NCBI RefSeq assembly: GCF_042643265.1
Contig: NZ_JBHRRZ010000001.1
Location: 1 to 64,000 of the forward strand
Direction of reading: 5' to 3'
DNA: 64,000 nucleotides
From: Virgibacillus_O sediminis
GTDB lineage: Bacteria > Bacillota > Bacilli > Bacillales > Amphibacillaceae
The translations under genes were made by a program, and so were the position numbers. The notes beneath the pieces are model-generated. The model was given only the letters and a program-made list of their open reading frames with translations, was not told the DNA's origin and did not search any database. Below are positions 26,019 to 34,484 of the stretch, in pieces. The number at the start of each line of letters is the position of its first letter. Position 1 is the first letter of the stretch.

Positions 26019-26669
26019 ATGAGTGTGATAGAAAAAGCGAGAGAAGCAGTGGCAACGTATGATTCCATCGGGGAACAAGGCATGATCAGCACGTATGACA
26101 TTCTTTCGGTGGTCTTGGGACCATTCGCATCGAGGGAAAGGTTCTGAAACTGAGTGAGCATTCCGTACGTAGTCTGGCTGGAATGACGGTCCATGAGCTG
26201 GAAGCGGAAGGGCTGACGCACAACCAGGCGCTTATGCTGCATGCGGCTATGCTGTTGAGCAAACGATACACCCAGACAGAGAACAGGCATGGAACGGTAA
26301 TTCGAACACCAGACGATGCAGCCGACTATCTCATGGAGGAAATGCGCCAGTACAGACAGGAACACTTCGTAGCCCTGATGCTGAATACTAAGAACGAGGT
26401 CACTCATAAGAAGACGATTTTCATCGGCAGCCTGAATTCCTCGGTTGTCCACCCGAGGGAGCTTTTCCGTGAAGCGGTGAAGTGTTCAGCTTCCTCCGTG
26501 ATTGTGGCTCACAACCATCCAAGTGGAACTCCGTCTCCATCGCCTGAAGATATTCATATCACCCGCAAGTTGGCGGACTCGGGGGAAAACCATTGGCATC
26601 GAGGTGCTGGATCACGTGATATAGGGTGACCGGAAATTCGTCAGCCTGAAAGAGAAAGGCTATGTGTAA
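26019..26669 (+). pseudogene. radC: RadC/JAB-domain protein, multiply broken
   Basis: The ATG follows AAAGGAGAT. The N-terminal frame (MSVIEKAREAVATYDSIGEQ) breaks near 26140; the main frame carries the helical region and the JAB metalloprotease-like core (HFVALMLNTKNEVTHKKTIF, then FREAVKCSASSVIVAHNHPS with GTPSPSPEDI). A second shift near 26585 and an in-frame TAG near 26624 interrupt the tail (KTIGIEVLDHVI*GDRKFVS). The HNHPSG motif is intact. RadC-type genes are common in plasmid and phage modules. Confidence 0.82.
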
Positions 26670-26694
26670 AAGGGCATGCAAATAAACGATAAAA

Positions 26695-26732
26695 GACATT
26701 CCGGAGACACAAGTTCCCGGAGTGTCTTTCTT
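26695..26732 (+). terminator. Intrinsic terminator after the radC relic
   Basis: ACATTCCGG and CCGGAGTGT pair around GAGACACAAGTTC-type loop sequence, followed by CTTTCTTT. Confidence 0.65.
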
Positions 26733-26783
26733 TACATCTAGACAGCTCCATCGATAAAAGTAATCAGAAAGGAGAACAATATC

Positions 26784-26972
26784 TTGAAAATGAAAGGTGA
26801 ATTGGTTACCTGCGAAATGTGTGATGCTAAAAAAACCAGTCTGGATGATGCCCTCTTCGATGAACAGGCGGAAGTCTACTTCTGTGATAAAGGCTGCTTT
26901 GAGGATTGGGCGGATGACTACTTCCATGACATTGTGGAGCAGTACAAGGAATTGCATGTATATGCAGGATAA
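26784..26972 (+). CDS. Small zinc-ribbon protein
   Basis: Sixty-two residues from TTG with AAAGGAGAAC upstream (the ATG two codons later is an alternative). CEMC near the start and CDKGC in the middle give a C-x2-C ... C-x3-C metal site. The remainder is acidic and aromatic (FEDWADDYFHDIVEQYKE). Probably a small nucleic-acid or protein adaptor of the plasmid block. It lies 15 bp before the next gene. Confidence 0.6.
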   Translation: MKMKGELVTCEMCDAKKTSLDDALFDEQAEVYFCDKGCFEDWADDYFHDIVEQYKELHVYAG

Positions 26973-26987
26973 AAGGGGGAGAAATGC

Positions 26988-27212
26988 ATGGTGAAAGATT
27001 TCCTGGTGGTGATGACTCCAGAATTGGAAAGCTATCTAAAGGAAAACGTCCTCACCGATGAAAACATGGTGGAGGTGATAAAGACGGCAGTAAAGCATGC
27101 GGACACAAGCTGTTTTGTCGCTTTCCATAAACAGAAAGGAACCACACTGGTGACAGACGGGGATGGTAACGTCCTAGAGAAACTGTTCCTGTCCCTGCCG
27201 GAAAATATATGA
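26988..27212 (+). CDS. Small plasmid-type hypothetical protein
   Basis: Seventy-four residues, ATG with AAAAGGGGGAG upstream. An alpha/beta pattern (DFLVVMTPELESYLKENVLT, then CFVAFHKQKGTTLVTDGDGN) in a single compact domain. Family not recognised. Co-transcribed with the zinc-ribbon gene. Confidence 0.6.
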   Translation: MVKDFLVVMTPELESYLKENVLTDENMVEVIKTAVKHADTSCFVAFHKQKGTTLVTDGDGNVLEKLFLSLPENI

Positions 27213-27298
27213 GTGGTATTGGAAGAGACGGATTCCCATACCACTTGTGTGGCAATGCTGCCGAGAGAATACTGAGGAACATGTGAATAATAGATCCG

Positions 27299-27350
27299 AA
27301 AGCATCTTTCCTTCTTGTAACCAAATAAGAAAAGGGAAGGTGCTTTCTTT
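27299..27350 (+). terminator. Intrinsic terminator
   Basis: AGCATCTT and AAGGTGCT anchor a long, slightly imperfect stem (further TTCTT/AAGAA pairing), followed by TTCTTTATT. It ends 28 bp before the next start codon. Confidence 0.6.
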
Positions 27351-27378
27351 ATTCCAAAGATAGAAAGGATGCATTGGT

Positions 27379-28269
27379 ATGACCAATATAGAACATCTTT
27401 CTGCAACGAGAAAGGCGGATCAGGACTTCCTAGGCCACTTGATGTGGTACAGCGTCGGAAAGCAGCTAATCCAAACGGACGAGCTGGAACAAAAGCTGAA
27501 AGACGTGGGGCTGGACTCCTGTTGGATGCCGAAAGCCATTCGCTCTCCGGACGCTTTCCGGCGTGCGACCAAGGAACTGGAACAGCGGAAGACAACCATC
27601 AACCCCGATGTGTTTGAAAATGTTCTGGTACGAGAAGTCTTTTCGGATTCCACCTCCGTCCAGCGTAACCTGGTGATCGAAAGTGTGGACCAGCATGGGA
27701 AGCGTCTTTCCTATGAGCCGGAAGCGGGAATCATCACATTGGATAAGAAACAGGATAGGATTGCATCTGTTGCCAACCAAGAGACGGCCCATTCGCTATG
27801 TCTGGATGCGGAAAAGAAATTCGATGTATATAAAAACCATTATGCAGCCCAGCAAATCCGGGTCATGGTGAGCAGAATCCTACAATCCCTCGCACCGACA
27901 CCGGTAAGGAAGAATGGAGGCATCTACTTTGTCCCTTCTTCCAAGACAGTGGATTTATCCAGTCTGGTGCGCTTCATCACTTCTATGAAAAACAGTGAAG
28001 GATACAAGATCCCGGTAATTGATACCATGGATAACCGTCAGATGGTAAATGACAAACTGGCGGAGCATCTGCAATCCGTTTTAGAAGGCTGTAGGAAAAG
28101 AGAAGGATTGAAAAGAGGGCAGGTCAAGGAATTGGTCGATGAAACCAATACCGTCATAAAAAACTACCGCAATTATAAATCGATTATCCAGGAGCAGTCC
28201 GAACAGATGGAGGAGACCATCCTGATGATCCGTTCGGAGATGAACCAGCTTCTCAGAGAGATGGACTAG
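27379..28269 (+). CDS. Plasmid-type protein resembling DUF6744
   Basis: A 296-residue soluble protein, ATG with GAAAGGATG upstream. Layout: a helical N-terminus (DFLGHLMWYSVGKQLIQTDE), a beta-rich middle (VQRNLVIESVDQHGKRLSYE, PEAGIITLDKK), then a helical region with KNGGIYFVPSSKTVDLSSLV and a C-terminal coiled coil (residues about 235-296). From memory this layout matches DUF6744 proteins of Firmicute plasmids and phages, which often lie near MoxR/vWA pairs, as here. Role unknown. The gene is intact. Confidence 0.6.
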   Translation: MTNIEHLSATRKADQDFLGHLMWYSVGKQLIQTDELEQKLKDVGLDSCWMPKAIRSPDAFRRATKELEQRKTTINPDVFENVLVREVFSDSTSVQRNLVIESVDQHGKRLSYEPEAGIITLDKKQDRIASVANQETAHSLCLDAEKKFDVYKNHYAAQQIRVMVSRILQSLAPTPVRKNGGIYFVPSSKTVDLSSLVRFITSMKNSEGYKIPVIDTMDNRQMVNDKLAEHLQSVLEGCRKREGLKRGQVKELVDETNTVIKNYRNYKSIIQEQSEQMEETILMIRSEMNQLLREMD

Positions 28270-28302
28270 AAGATAGACAGCCACTAACTGGATAAACAAA
28301 GA

Positions 28303-28334
28303 AAGGCCTTCTTACGGAAACGGTAAGAAAGCCA
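28303..28334 (+). terminator. Hairpin before the MoxR gene
   Basis: GGCCTTCTTAC and GTAAGAAAGCC pair with one mismatch around a GGAAAC loop. It lacks a T-tract (AATTAGG), so it may be a processing or attenuation hairpin rather than a terminator. Confidence 0.5.
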
Positions 28335-28384
28335 ATTAGGTGGAAACAGATCACTATTTAAGATATAAGAAAGGGTCGATTCAT

Positions 28385-29509
28385 ATGCCAAATAATCTGG
28401 AAAAGTTAAAAGAAATAAAGCAAGCATTGAACGCAAAGTATCTAAAACGGGAAACCCAGATTGAAGGCATGCTTGTGGCACTGCTGGCAAAAGAACATCT
28501 CTTGTTGGTTGGCTCACCGGGTACAGCCAAAAGCGCTCTGTCCAATGAACTATCCAACATGATGGACGGGGCGAACTATTTTCAATGGCTGTTGACCAAA
28601 TATACGACACCGGATGAAGTGTTCGGTGGCATCATGCTTAAAGAGATGGAACAGGGCATCTACAGGCATAATACAGCTTCCAAAATGCCGGAAGCACATT
28701 TGGTATTCCTGGATGAGATATTCAAGGGAAGCTCGGAGATATTAAATTCCCTGCTGAAAGCGATCAATGAACGGACGTTTGAAAATGGACCTGATGAAAT
28801 AGATATGCCATTCATGACGCTGGTGGGTGCGAGTAACGAATACCCTGCTGAGGATGAAGGGCTGGAGGCGTTATTCGACCGGTTCCTTCTGCGTTTCGAA
28901 GTGGATTACATCAAAGACCGCCAAAACCTTATTTCGATGATGAAAGGGACGGGGAAAGGGCAGACCATGCCTACGATAACGCTGGAAGAATTGGAGGGAC
29001 TGCAGTTTCTCCGTGAAATGGTGGATATCCCCGACAACGTCTATGAAACCTTGGCGGATATCTGGGAGGAGCTGAGAGATGAAGGAATACACCCATCCGA
29101 CAGGCGCTTGCAACGCTCCTACTCCGCTCTGCAGGCCAAGGCGTTGATCGAGCAGCGACAAATAGTCGAAGTAAAAGACATTCTGTTTCTGGAACATGCC
29201 CTCTGGGAGAATGCGGATCAGCGAGAACAAGTGAGAGACATCGTTCATCGTCACGCGCAGGATGCAGTCGCTCATGCGCTGGAGGCAATAGCCGAAGATG
29301 CCAAAGACATCATGGGTGGCAAAGACAAGGATTCTTCCACCGAGTATGTTTTGGAAGCCACACAAAAAATGAAAGCATTGGCGAGTGAAATCTCCAACCT
29401 GAAAACCAAGTATCCCGAGAGAGGGGATGAGTTGGAAGCAGCTCATGAAGAATTAAAAAGACATTTAGACGAGCTGACCAATTCGGTATTGGAGCCAATT
29501 GAAAGATAA
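28385..29509 (+). CDS. MoxR-family AAA+ ATPase (RavA-like)
   Basis: The ATG at 28385 follows AAAGGG and begins MPNNLEKLKEIKQAL; in-frame codons upstream have no ribosome site. The 374-residue protein has Walker A GSPGTAKS, Walker B HLVFLDEIFKG, the sensor text LVGASNEYP and the arginine-finger region EALFDRFLLRFE. The C-terminus is a helical lid and coiled coil. MoxR ATPases act as chaperones with a vWA partner, encoded here just downstream (29590). Both genes are intact, unlike most of this block. Confidence 0.9.
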   Translation: MPNNLEKLKEIKQALNAKYLKRETQIEGMLVALLAKEHLLLVGSPGTAKSALSNELSNMMDGANYFQWLLTKYTTPDEVFGGIMLKEMEQGIYRHNTASKMPEAHLVFLDEIFKGSSEILNSLLKAINERTFENGPDEIDMPFMTLVGASNEYPAEDEGLEALFDRFLLRFEVDYIKDRQNLISMMKGTGKGQTMPTITLEELEGLQFLREMVDIPDNVYETLADIWEELRDEGIHPSDRRLQRSYSALQAKALIEQRQIVEVKDILFLEHALWENADQREQVRDIVHRHAQDAVAHALEAIAEDAKDIMGGKDKDSSTEYVLEATQKMKALASEISNLKTKYPERGDELEAAHEELKRHLDELTNSVLEPIER

Positions 29510-29536
29510 AAAATAAAAATAGAATGAAGTGAGGAG

Positions 29537-29570
29537 AAATGCCGAAGTGATAGACTTTGGCATTTTTCTT
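29537..29570 (+). terminator. Intrinsic terminator between the MoxR and vWA genes
   Basis: AAATGCC and GGCATTT pair (extended by further A/T pairs), followed by TTCTTTATT. It lies 27 bp after the MoxR stop and ends 20 bp before the vWA start. Confidence 0.65.
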
Positions 29571-29589
29571 TATTCAAAAGGAGGATACC

Positions 29590-31032
29590 ATGAAAAATCA
29601 AACGTGGAATGGACAGGAATCCGTAATCAATACTGACAAGTTCGACAGACGGAGATTTCAGAAGCTGTATGAGATTTCGCAGGGGTTACAGGGTTTGAAT
29701 GATTTTGATACCCCGTTCCCGACCTATCATGCTTTGTTGAATGATATCTGGGGTTCCCTATACAAAATGAAACCCGAGTTAAAAGACAGGGAAGAAGTGA
29801 CGAGTGAATTCAAGACGAATCATGCCTTCATGCAGCGAATCATGGAGGATGAGAGCTTTGAACATTATAGGGAGACCACCCGCCTGGACGACCTCTCCTC
29901 AGCCATCGGCACGGTTCAGTTTGGGAAGAAAACCAAAGAGTGGTTGGAAAAACAGCGAGCGAAAAATGAAGCACTCGATCAACATATGAGGGAAATGCAA
30001 CACATGCGGGATCAAATGGAGAAACAGCGTCGAGACCATGGGGCTGGTGAAGAAAATAAGGAGCTTAAGCAGGATTTGCAGCAACAATCAGAGGAACTGC
30101 ATAACCATGTCGAACAGGCATTGCAAAAGGATAAAAGAAGTTTTGAACAGGCCATGGAAGGAGCAATACAGGATACCAAAGATACCAAAGAGAACCTGAA
30201 GTCGTTGATGGGCGGAACGAAAGCCGGAAGCGGGGATGCAGAGCTGAAGAAGATGCCCCTCCGTGATCAGTTGGAATTGGCTGATACCATGGCAGTCAAC
30301 ACACAGATGAAAGAGATTGCCGATTGGGCCGGACGGTTCAAACAGATAGCCCGGAAGAAACAGAAGTCCAAACATGATAAGGCAACCAGCAGGAGTGGCG
30401 TGACCCTGGGCAACAACCCGGAAAGATTACTGCCAACCGAGCTTGCCCTATATAATGAATCCACCCGAACAGAGTTCCTCCGGCGGTTTGCTAAGCGTAC
30501 AACACGACAGCATGACACCAGAGGGAAGGACACATTGGGACGAGGCCCCATCATTCTCTGTCTGGATCAATCAGGCAGTATGAAGAGCTTGGATACGCAA
30601 TCTAAAGGTTTCGTTATTGCTTTGATGAGCATTGCCAAGAAGCAGCATCGTGACTTTGCGTTCATCCCTTTTTCGGGCAGTGCTTACAAATATATCTTTC
30701 CGAAAGGGAAAATCTATGGGAAGGATATGGTACAGGCCTGTGAAAACTTTCTCGGTGGCGGGACGAATTTTGAAGCTCCATTAAGGAAGGGGATAGAAGT
30801 CATCCGGAACAGCAGGTTCAAGAAAGCGGATATCGTCTTCGTTACAGACGGGGAAGCCCCTATCTCCGAAGGGTTTCTTCGGTATTTGAATAATCAAAAA
30901 GGAGAAAAAGGCTTTCATGTGCTTACGCTTCTAATAGGATCGAGCAGTAAAAGCGTCCAAATTTTTTCCGATAAGGTACTACAGGTAAGAGATTTTACCG
31001 ACGAGGGAAGTTTCACCGCATTTGAAATATAG
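29590..31032 (+). CDS. vWA-domain protein, partner of the MoxR ATPase (ViaA/CoxE-like)
   Basis: The ATG at 29590 follows AAAAGGAGG. The 480-residue protein has a helical, coiled-coil-rich N-terminal 300 residues (HMREMQHMRDQMEKQRRDHG ...). A C-terminal vWA domain (about 315-480) carries the MIDAS motif LCLDQSGSM, the Thr in GGGTNFEAPLRKG and VTDGEAP. This is the usual split of ViaA-type partners of MoxR/RavA ATPases. A decayed copy of its C-terminus lies at 34485-34909. A strong terminator follows. Confidence 0.88.
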   Translation: MKNQTWNGQESVINTDKFDRRRFQKLYEISQGLQGLNDFDTPFPTYHALLNDIWGSLYKMKPELKDREEVTSEFKTNHAFMQRIMEDESFEHYRETTRLDDLSSAIGTVQFGKKTKEWLEKQRAKNEALDQHMREMQHMRDQMEKQRRDHGAGEENKELKQDLQQQSEELHNHVEQALQKDKRSFEQAMEGAIQDTKDTKENLKSLMGGTKAGSGDAELKKMPLRDQLELADTMAVNTQMKEIADWAGRFKQIARKKQKSKHDKATSRSGVTLGNNPERLLPTELALYNESTRTEFLRRFAKRTTRQHDTRGKDTLGRGPIILCLDQSGSMKSLDTQSKGFVIALMSIAKKQHRDFAFIPFSGSAYKYIFPKGKIYGKDMVQACENFLGGGTNFEAPLRKGIEVIRNSRFKKADIVFVTDGEAPISEGFLRYLNNQKGEKGFHVLTLLIGSSSKSVQIFSDKVLQVRDFTDEGSFTAFEI

Positions 31033-31044
31033 ACGAAAGGTAAT

Positions 31045-31077
31045 AGACTCTGGAATCTTCCAGGGTCTATTTTTTTC
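31045..31077 (+). terminator. Terminator at the end of block 2
   Basis: AGACTCTGGA and TCCAGGGTCT pair with one mismatch around a 4-nt loop, followed by ATTTTTTT. Confidence 0.85.
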
Positions 31078-31282
31078 GACTTAGAGATAAATACCAATTA
31101 CTTAGAAGGGGGTGGAAATTTGTGTTGAAATAGTAGTAAAGTTCGTGAAATAATGTACTTAAACTAACGGGCAGGAGAGTTTAACAAGAGTTGTCTTTAG
31201 TTATCCAATTTATCTGAATTTATGTTAGATTTGTTTAGATACACAGAAAATATTAATTCACCCATCATAAGGAGGAGATTTT

Positions 31283-31642
31283 ATTAAATTTATTTGGTTG
31301 GTAGTTTCGTTAATTCCTATGCCGTTTTTGTTTCACTACTATGAAATTTCTCATTTCCCAAATAGAGCTTCTTTCTTGTTTATAGGGACATTGTTATTTG
31401 TTATTTTGACAGGTCTCTTATCAACAAAAATTAAGTTTCATTTTATTGCTTTAACAAACATCATCACTTTATTTGTATCAGTGGTTTTGGGGACACAGTT
31501 TATAATTCCTCCAAATGGATCTTGGTTTAATCCTTTCGGAATGAATTTCGCTATTATATTTACTGGTACTGTTATTTTAATCGGAGTGTTAATAGTCCGG
31601 TTTGTTTCAAATATTATACTATTGAGATTGAAAAAAGAATAA
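31283..31642 (+). CDS. Four-helix membrane protein, probably ATT start
   Basis: GGAGGAG lies six bases before an in-frame ATT at 31283 (ATT AAA TTT ATT TGG), which would give IKFIWLVVSLIPMPFLFHYY. The next candidate, TTG at 31298, cuts into the first helix and is 21 bases from the ribosome site. There are four hydrophobic helices over about 119 residues and a basic tail (LLRLKKE). Function unknown. Confidence 0.5.
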   Translation: MKFIWLVVSLIPMPFLFHYYEISHFPNRASFLFIGTLLFVILTGLLSTKIKFHFIALTNIITLFVSVVLGTQFIIPPNGSWFNPFGMNFAIIFTGTVILIGVLIVRFVSNIILLRLKKE

Positions 31643-31830
31643 ATTCTTATTGCGTTAATGGGTGCAATCCTTAAAAGGATAAGCACTCTTTTTGTTGAAT
31701 TTATAGAAATAACAGGGCAATACTTTACTCACAACAGGGACTGTCATTGTGATTGTTCCTGTTTCTTTATTGGTGCAGGAGAATCCAAAGATTAGGAAGA
31801 GGATAAAATTGTAGCTTGGGAGGGTTCTTA

Positions 31831-31932
31831 ATGAGAAGTAAAGTTGTAATCATTTTCCTTATTGGGGTAGCTGTGTTGGGTATATATTTTATTGTTAACC
31901 CAATGGGAATTTTCGATTTGATGATAAAATAA
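31831..31932 (+). CDS. 33-aa single-helix membrane peptide
   Basis: An ATG follows GGGAGGG at good spacing. The peptide MRSKVVIIFLIGVAVLGIYF ... is one transmembrane helix with a basic N-terminus and a short tail (GIFDLMIK). Too short for routine annotation, but the start context is strong. Confidence 0.4.
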   Translation: MRSKVVIIFLIGVAVLGIYFIVNPMGIFDLMIK

Positions 31933-32113
31933 TGGTTTTGTTTAAAGGATTATACGACGACTTTGTAAAGAGATTTACTTTAAGTAACTGGTGCGTTAAT
32001 TATAAAAGGATTAACGTTATTTTAAGTAGAAGTTATTGTACTAAAGGGGCAATTAGTGCGAGAAGACTTTTTCTTGAAATATGTTAAGGTAATCAAATAA
32101 GGGGGATTATCCA

Positions 32114-32584
32114 GTGAAAAAAATAGTAACATATATTGTTTCATTATCAATTATAACACTTATAGTTGGTGGTTGTTCTGTAGAAGGTCAAAGTGTTGAT
32201 GGTCAAAAGCAGATCCAATTCTCTTTATCTCAAAAAGGTTCCAATGAAAATTGGGAAGTGACGGATAATATTTCTGGTAAGTACTATAACCTTGAAAAAT
32301 CAGTTCATTCCACACACGAATTAACCATTGTTCCTAAAAAGGATGTTGATTACAAATCTCTAACCATTGCTTTAAAAATTGGTGATGAAGTAGTCGGGTT
32401 CTATGAAGAGGAAAGTGGAGAAAGGGAAAAGAACGAATTTCATGCACAATTAAATCAAAAAAATAACTATCAGGTAACGCAAGGAACTTTTATTCATACC
32501 AATGAAAGTGATACTTTTTGGGGAGAAGATATAACGATAGTTATTGAATATGATGATAAAAAGGAAGAGATTCAATTAGGATAA
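32114..32584 (+). CDS. Small lipoprotein of unknown function
   Basis: A 156-residue protein, GTG with AAGGGGG upstream. The signal peptide ends in lipobox LIVGGC (Cys21). The mature part is beta-rich and charged, probably an immunoglobulin-like sandwich (FSLSQKGSNENWEVTDNISG ... EDITIVIEYDDKKEEIQLG). No family recognised. A terminator follows. Confidence 0.6.
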   Translation: MKKIVTYIVSLSIITLIVGGCSVEGQSVDGQKQIQFSLSQKGSNENWEVTDNISGKYYNLEKSVHSTHELTIVPKKDVDYKSLTIALKIGDEVVGFYEEESGEREKNEFHAQLNQKNNYQVTQGTFIHTNESDTFWGEDITIVIEYDDKKEEIQLG

Positions 32585-32631
32585 TGATTGTTAAACTATC
32601 GGGTGCGTTAGTTTAACAAGCCAATATTATA

Positions 32632-32670
32632 AAAATGGAACTTCCATAAATTGGGGAGTTCCATTTTTAT
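32632..32670 (+). terminator. Terminator of the lipoprotein gene
   Basis: AAAATGGAACT and AGTTCCATTTT pair perfectly over 11 bp, followed by further T residues; it works in either direction. Confidence 0.85.
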
Positions 32671-32710
32671 AACTAATATCACCATTAAACTTTAACAGAG
32701 CCATTATAAA

Positions 32711-32757
32711 AAAGTAACCACCCTATAGCCTGACGAGCCTTTTGGGGTGGTTGCTTT
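32711..32757 (+). pseudogene. Relic of a holin-like toxin/antisense locus
   Basis: AACCACCCTATAGCCTGACG ... GGGTGGTT closely matches the toxin terminator at 35151-35195 (AACCACCCTATAAGCCTGAC). The toxin reading frame is missing upstream. It marks a second, decayed copy. Confidence 0.55.
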
Positions 32758-32856
32758 CCAGGTAGTTACTTACCCATAGTATATGAGCATATAATTCAAG
32801 TATATTTATTTGCAAAGCAGTTAAAACCTTTTATTCAGGCATTAGAGGTTTTCAGA

Positions 32857-33036
32857 AGCAAAGGAAATTCAGGTGAAGCAGGCTATGGATACAACTTAAA
32901 AAACGTCAAATTTCCAAGCAATTGTCCTTGCTGAGAAATTTGCCACCAACTCAATCTTAGTAAGGAGATGGTGGAAAAGAAAGACACTCGTCCAGCAACG
33001 CGCCCTGCACTTTGCTGACTTACTAGAAAGCCCCCT
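32857..33036 (+). pseudogene. Relic of a plasmid-type gene, copy A
   Basis: Broken frames read QAIVLAEKFA and WKRKTLVQQRALHFADLLES. A related relic at 40325-40545 reads QAMVLARMFSPFQTSLE and RKTLVERRPALFIEE. Both come from the same kind of gene, whose family I do not recognise; each has several shifts and stops. Confidence 0.45.
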
Positions 33037-34404
33037 TTATCCGATAATCACTTTCTCCTTAGGATAGTGGTAACTCTCACTTGTTACTCTTCCTCTGATC
33101 AGAAATAAGAAGGAAAAAATACCAATCCTGCCAACAAACATTAAAAAGATGATGATGCACTTACCTGCTGTACTTAATTCCGGGGTGATTCCCATGGATA
33201 GGCCGGTAGTTCCAAACGCTGAGGAAACCTCGAATGCTATCTGCAGGAGGGGAAAGGGTTCTATGTAAGCCATGAGGATGATTGCTGTCACACACAACAT
33301 CGCTGCAGTAGTGATAACAATAAATGAGCGAATGATATCTTCCTCCTCAAGTTCTCTTCCAAAAACTTTGATGCTAGTTCTTCCTTTGGCGAAATTATAT
33401 ATCGCAAGCAGCATGATGGCGAAGGTGGTAGTACGTATCCCGCCTCCGACACTGCTCGGTGACGCACCAATGAACATAAGTACACACATCATTACTAATG
33501 TGGGAGTGGTAAACTCACTTACGTCCATGGTAGCCAGCCCCCCATTTCTTGTAGTTGCTGATTGGAACAGACTGTAAGCCAATCTTTCATGCCATGTTTT
33601 GTCTGCAAAAAAGGCTGCATGATGTTCCAAAATCAAAATCAACACCCAGCCAACAAGAATAAGTGCAAAAAATGTGAGCGTAGTGAGTTTAGTGAATAGA
33701 GAGAAACTGTGTCTGGGATTCCCTTTGTTATAATCTCCCCTTAAAAAGTCCTGAAGTTCCATCAATACTGGAAAGCCGATGGCGCCTAAGGTCAGTAGGA
33801 TAATATTTACGAATTGTACAAAATAATCATCGGCAAAGGGTATTAATGAGGAACCGGTTATATCAAACCCTGCATTGGTAGTAGCACTTATTGCAGCGAA
33901 GAAGCCTTGCAGGAGAGCTTCCTGCCAGGTGTCGAAATAGGATAAAAAATAAACGCTCAAGACAATGGTACCTACCAACTCAATCAACAAGACGATTTTG
34001 AGGATTTTAAGCAGCAAGAGGACCACACCATTTAACGTAGCCCTGTTTTGATCGATTTGGATAAGCTGCCTGCCACGCAAACCAATCCGTTTTCCTAATA
34101 ATATCCATACGAAGGTTCCCAAGGTCATAATCCCGATCCCACCGAATTGCAGAACAAAGGCAAGAGCAATGCTCCCAGCAGCATTAAACGTATCAGCGGT
34201 AGAAACCACCGTCAATCCTGTGACGCTTACTGCACTGACCGCCGTAAATAATATATCTATAAAAGATAAATCTACGCCTTCATTATGGAAGAAAGGGATG
34301 CTTAATAACCCTGCAGAAAAGGTCACTGCCACTGCGTAGAATAATACGATAATCCTGATGGTCGATAAATGACTTACCTTAAATATCTTCGAGAATATAT
34401 TCAT
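33037..34404 (-). CDS. Potassium uptake channel subunit (KtrB/KtrD, TrkH family)
   Basis: A 455-residue membrane protein with the four-fold M1-P-M2 repeats of TrkH/KtrB: pore loops appear at SVTGLTVVS, TTNAGFDI, TRNGGLATM and GTTGLSMG, each with the single conserved filter Gly. The GGIGIMTLG and VGGGIRTTTFA stretches and the C-terminal GRIGIFSFLFLIRG are typical. It needs a cytoplasmic RCK partner (KtrA/C), which is not encoded here. ATG with GGGAG upstream. Ktr uptake is central to osmotic adaptation. Confidence 0.93.
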   Translation of the reverse strand: MNIFSKIFKVSHLSTIRIIVLFYAVAVTFSAGLLSIPFFHNEGVDLSFIDILFTAVSAVSVTGLTVVSTADTFNAAGSIALAFVLQFGGIGIMTLGTFVWILLGKRIGLRGRQLIQIDQNRATLNGVVLLLLKILKIVLLIELVGTIVLSVYFLSYFDTWQEALLQGFFAAISATTNAGFDITGSSLIPFADDYFVQFVNIILLTLGAIGFPVLMELQDFLRGDYNKGNPRHSFSLFTKLTTLTFFALILVGWVLILILEHHAAFFADKTWHERLAYSLFQSATTRNGGLATMDVSEFTTPTLVMMCVLMFIGASPSSVGGGIRTTTFAIMLLAIYNFAKGRTSIKVFGRELEEEDIIRSFIVITTAAMLCVTAIILMAYIEPFPLLQIAFEVSSAFGTTGLSMGITPELSTAGKCIIIFLMFVGRIGIFSFLFLIRGRVTSESYHYPKEKVIIG

Positions 34405-34484
34405 GATAATTTCTCCCTATAATAATAAATATGCATGAATAATATTACTCTTTTGGATGAATAAAGTAAAATGCGATTTGAAAG

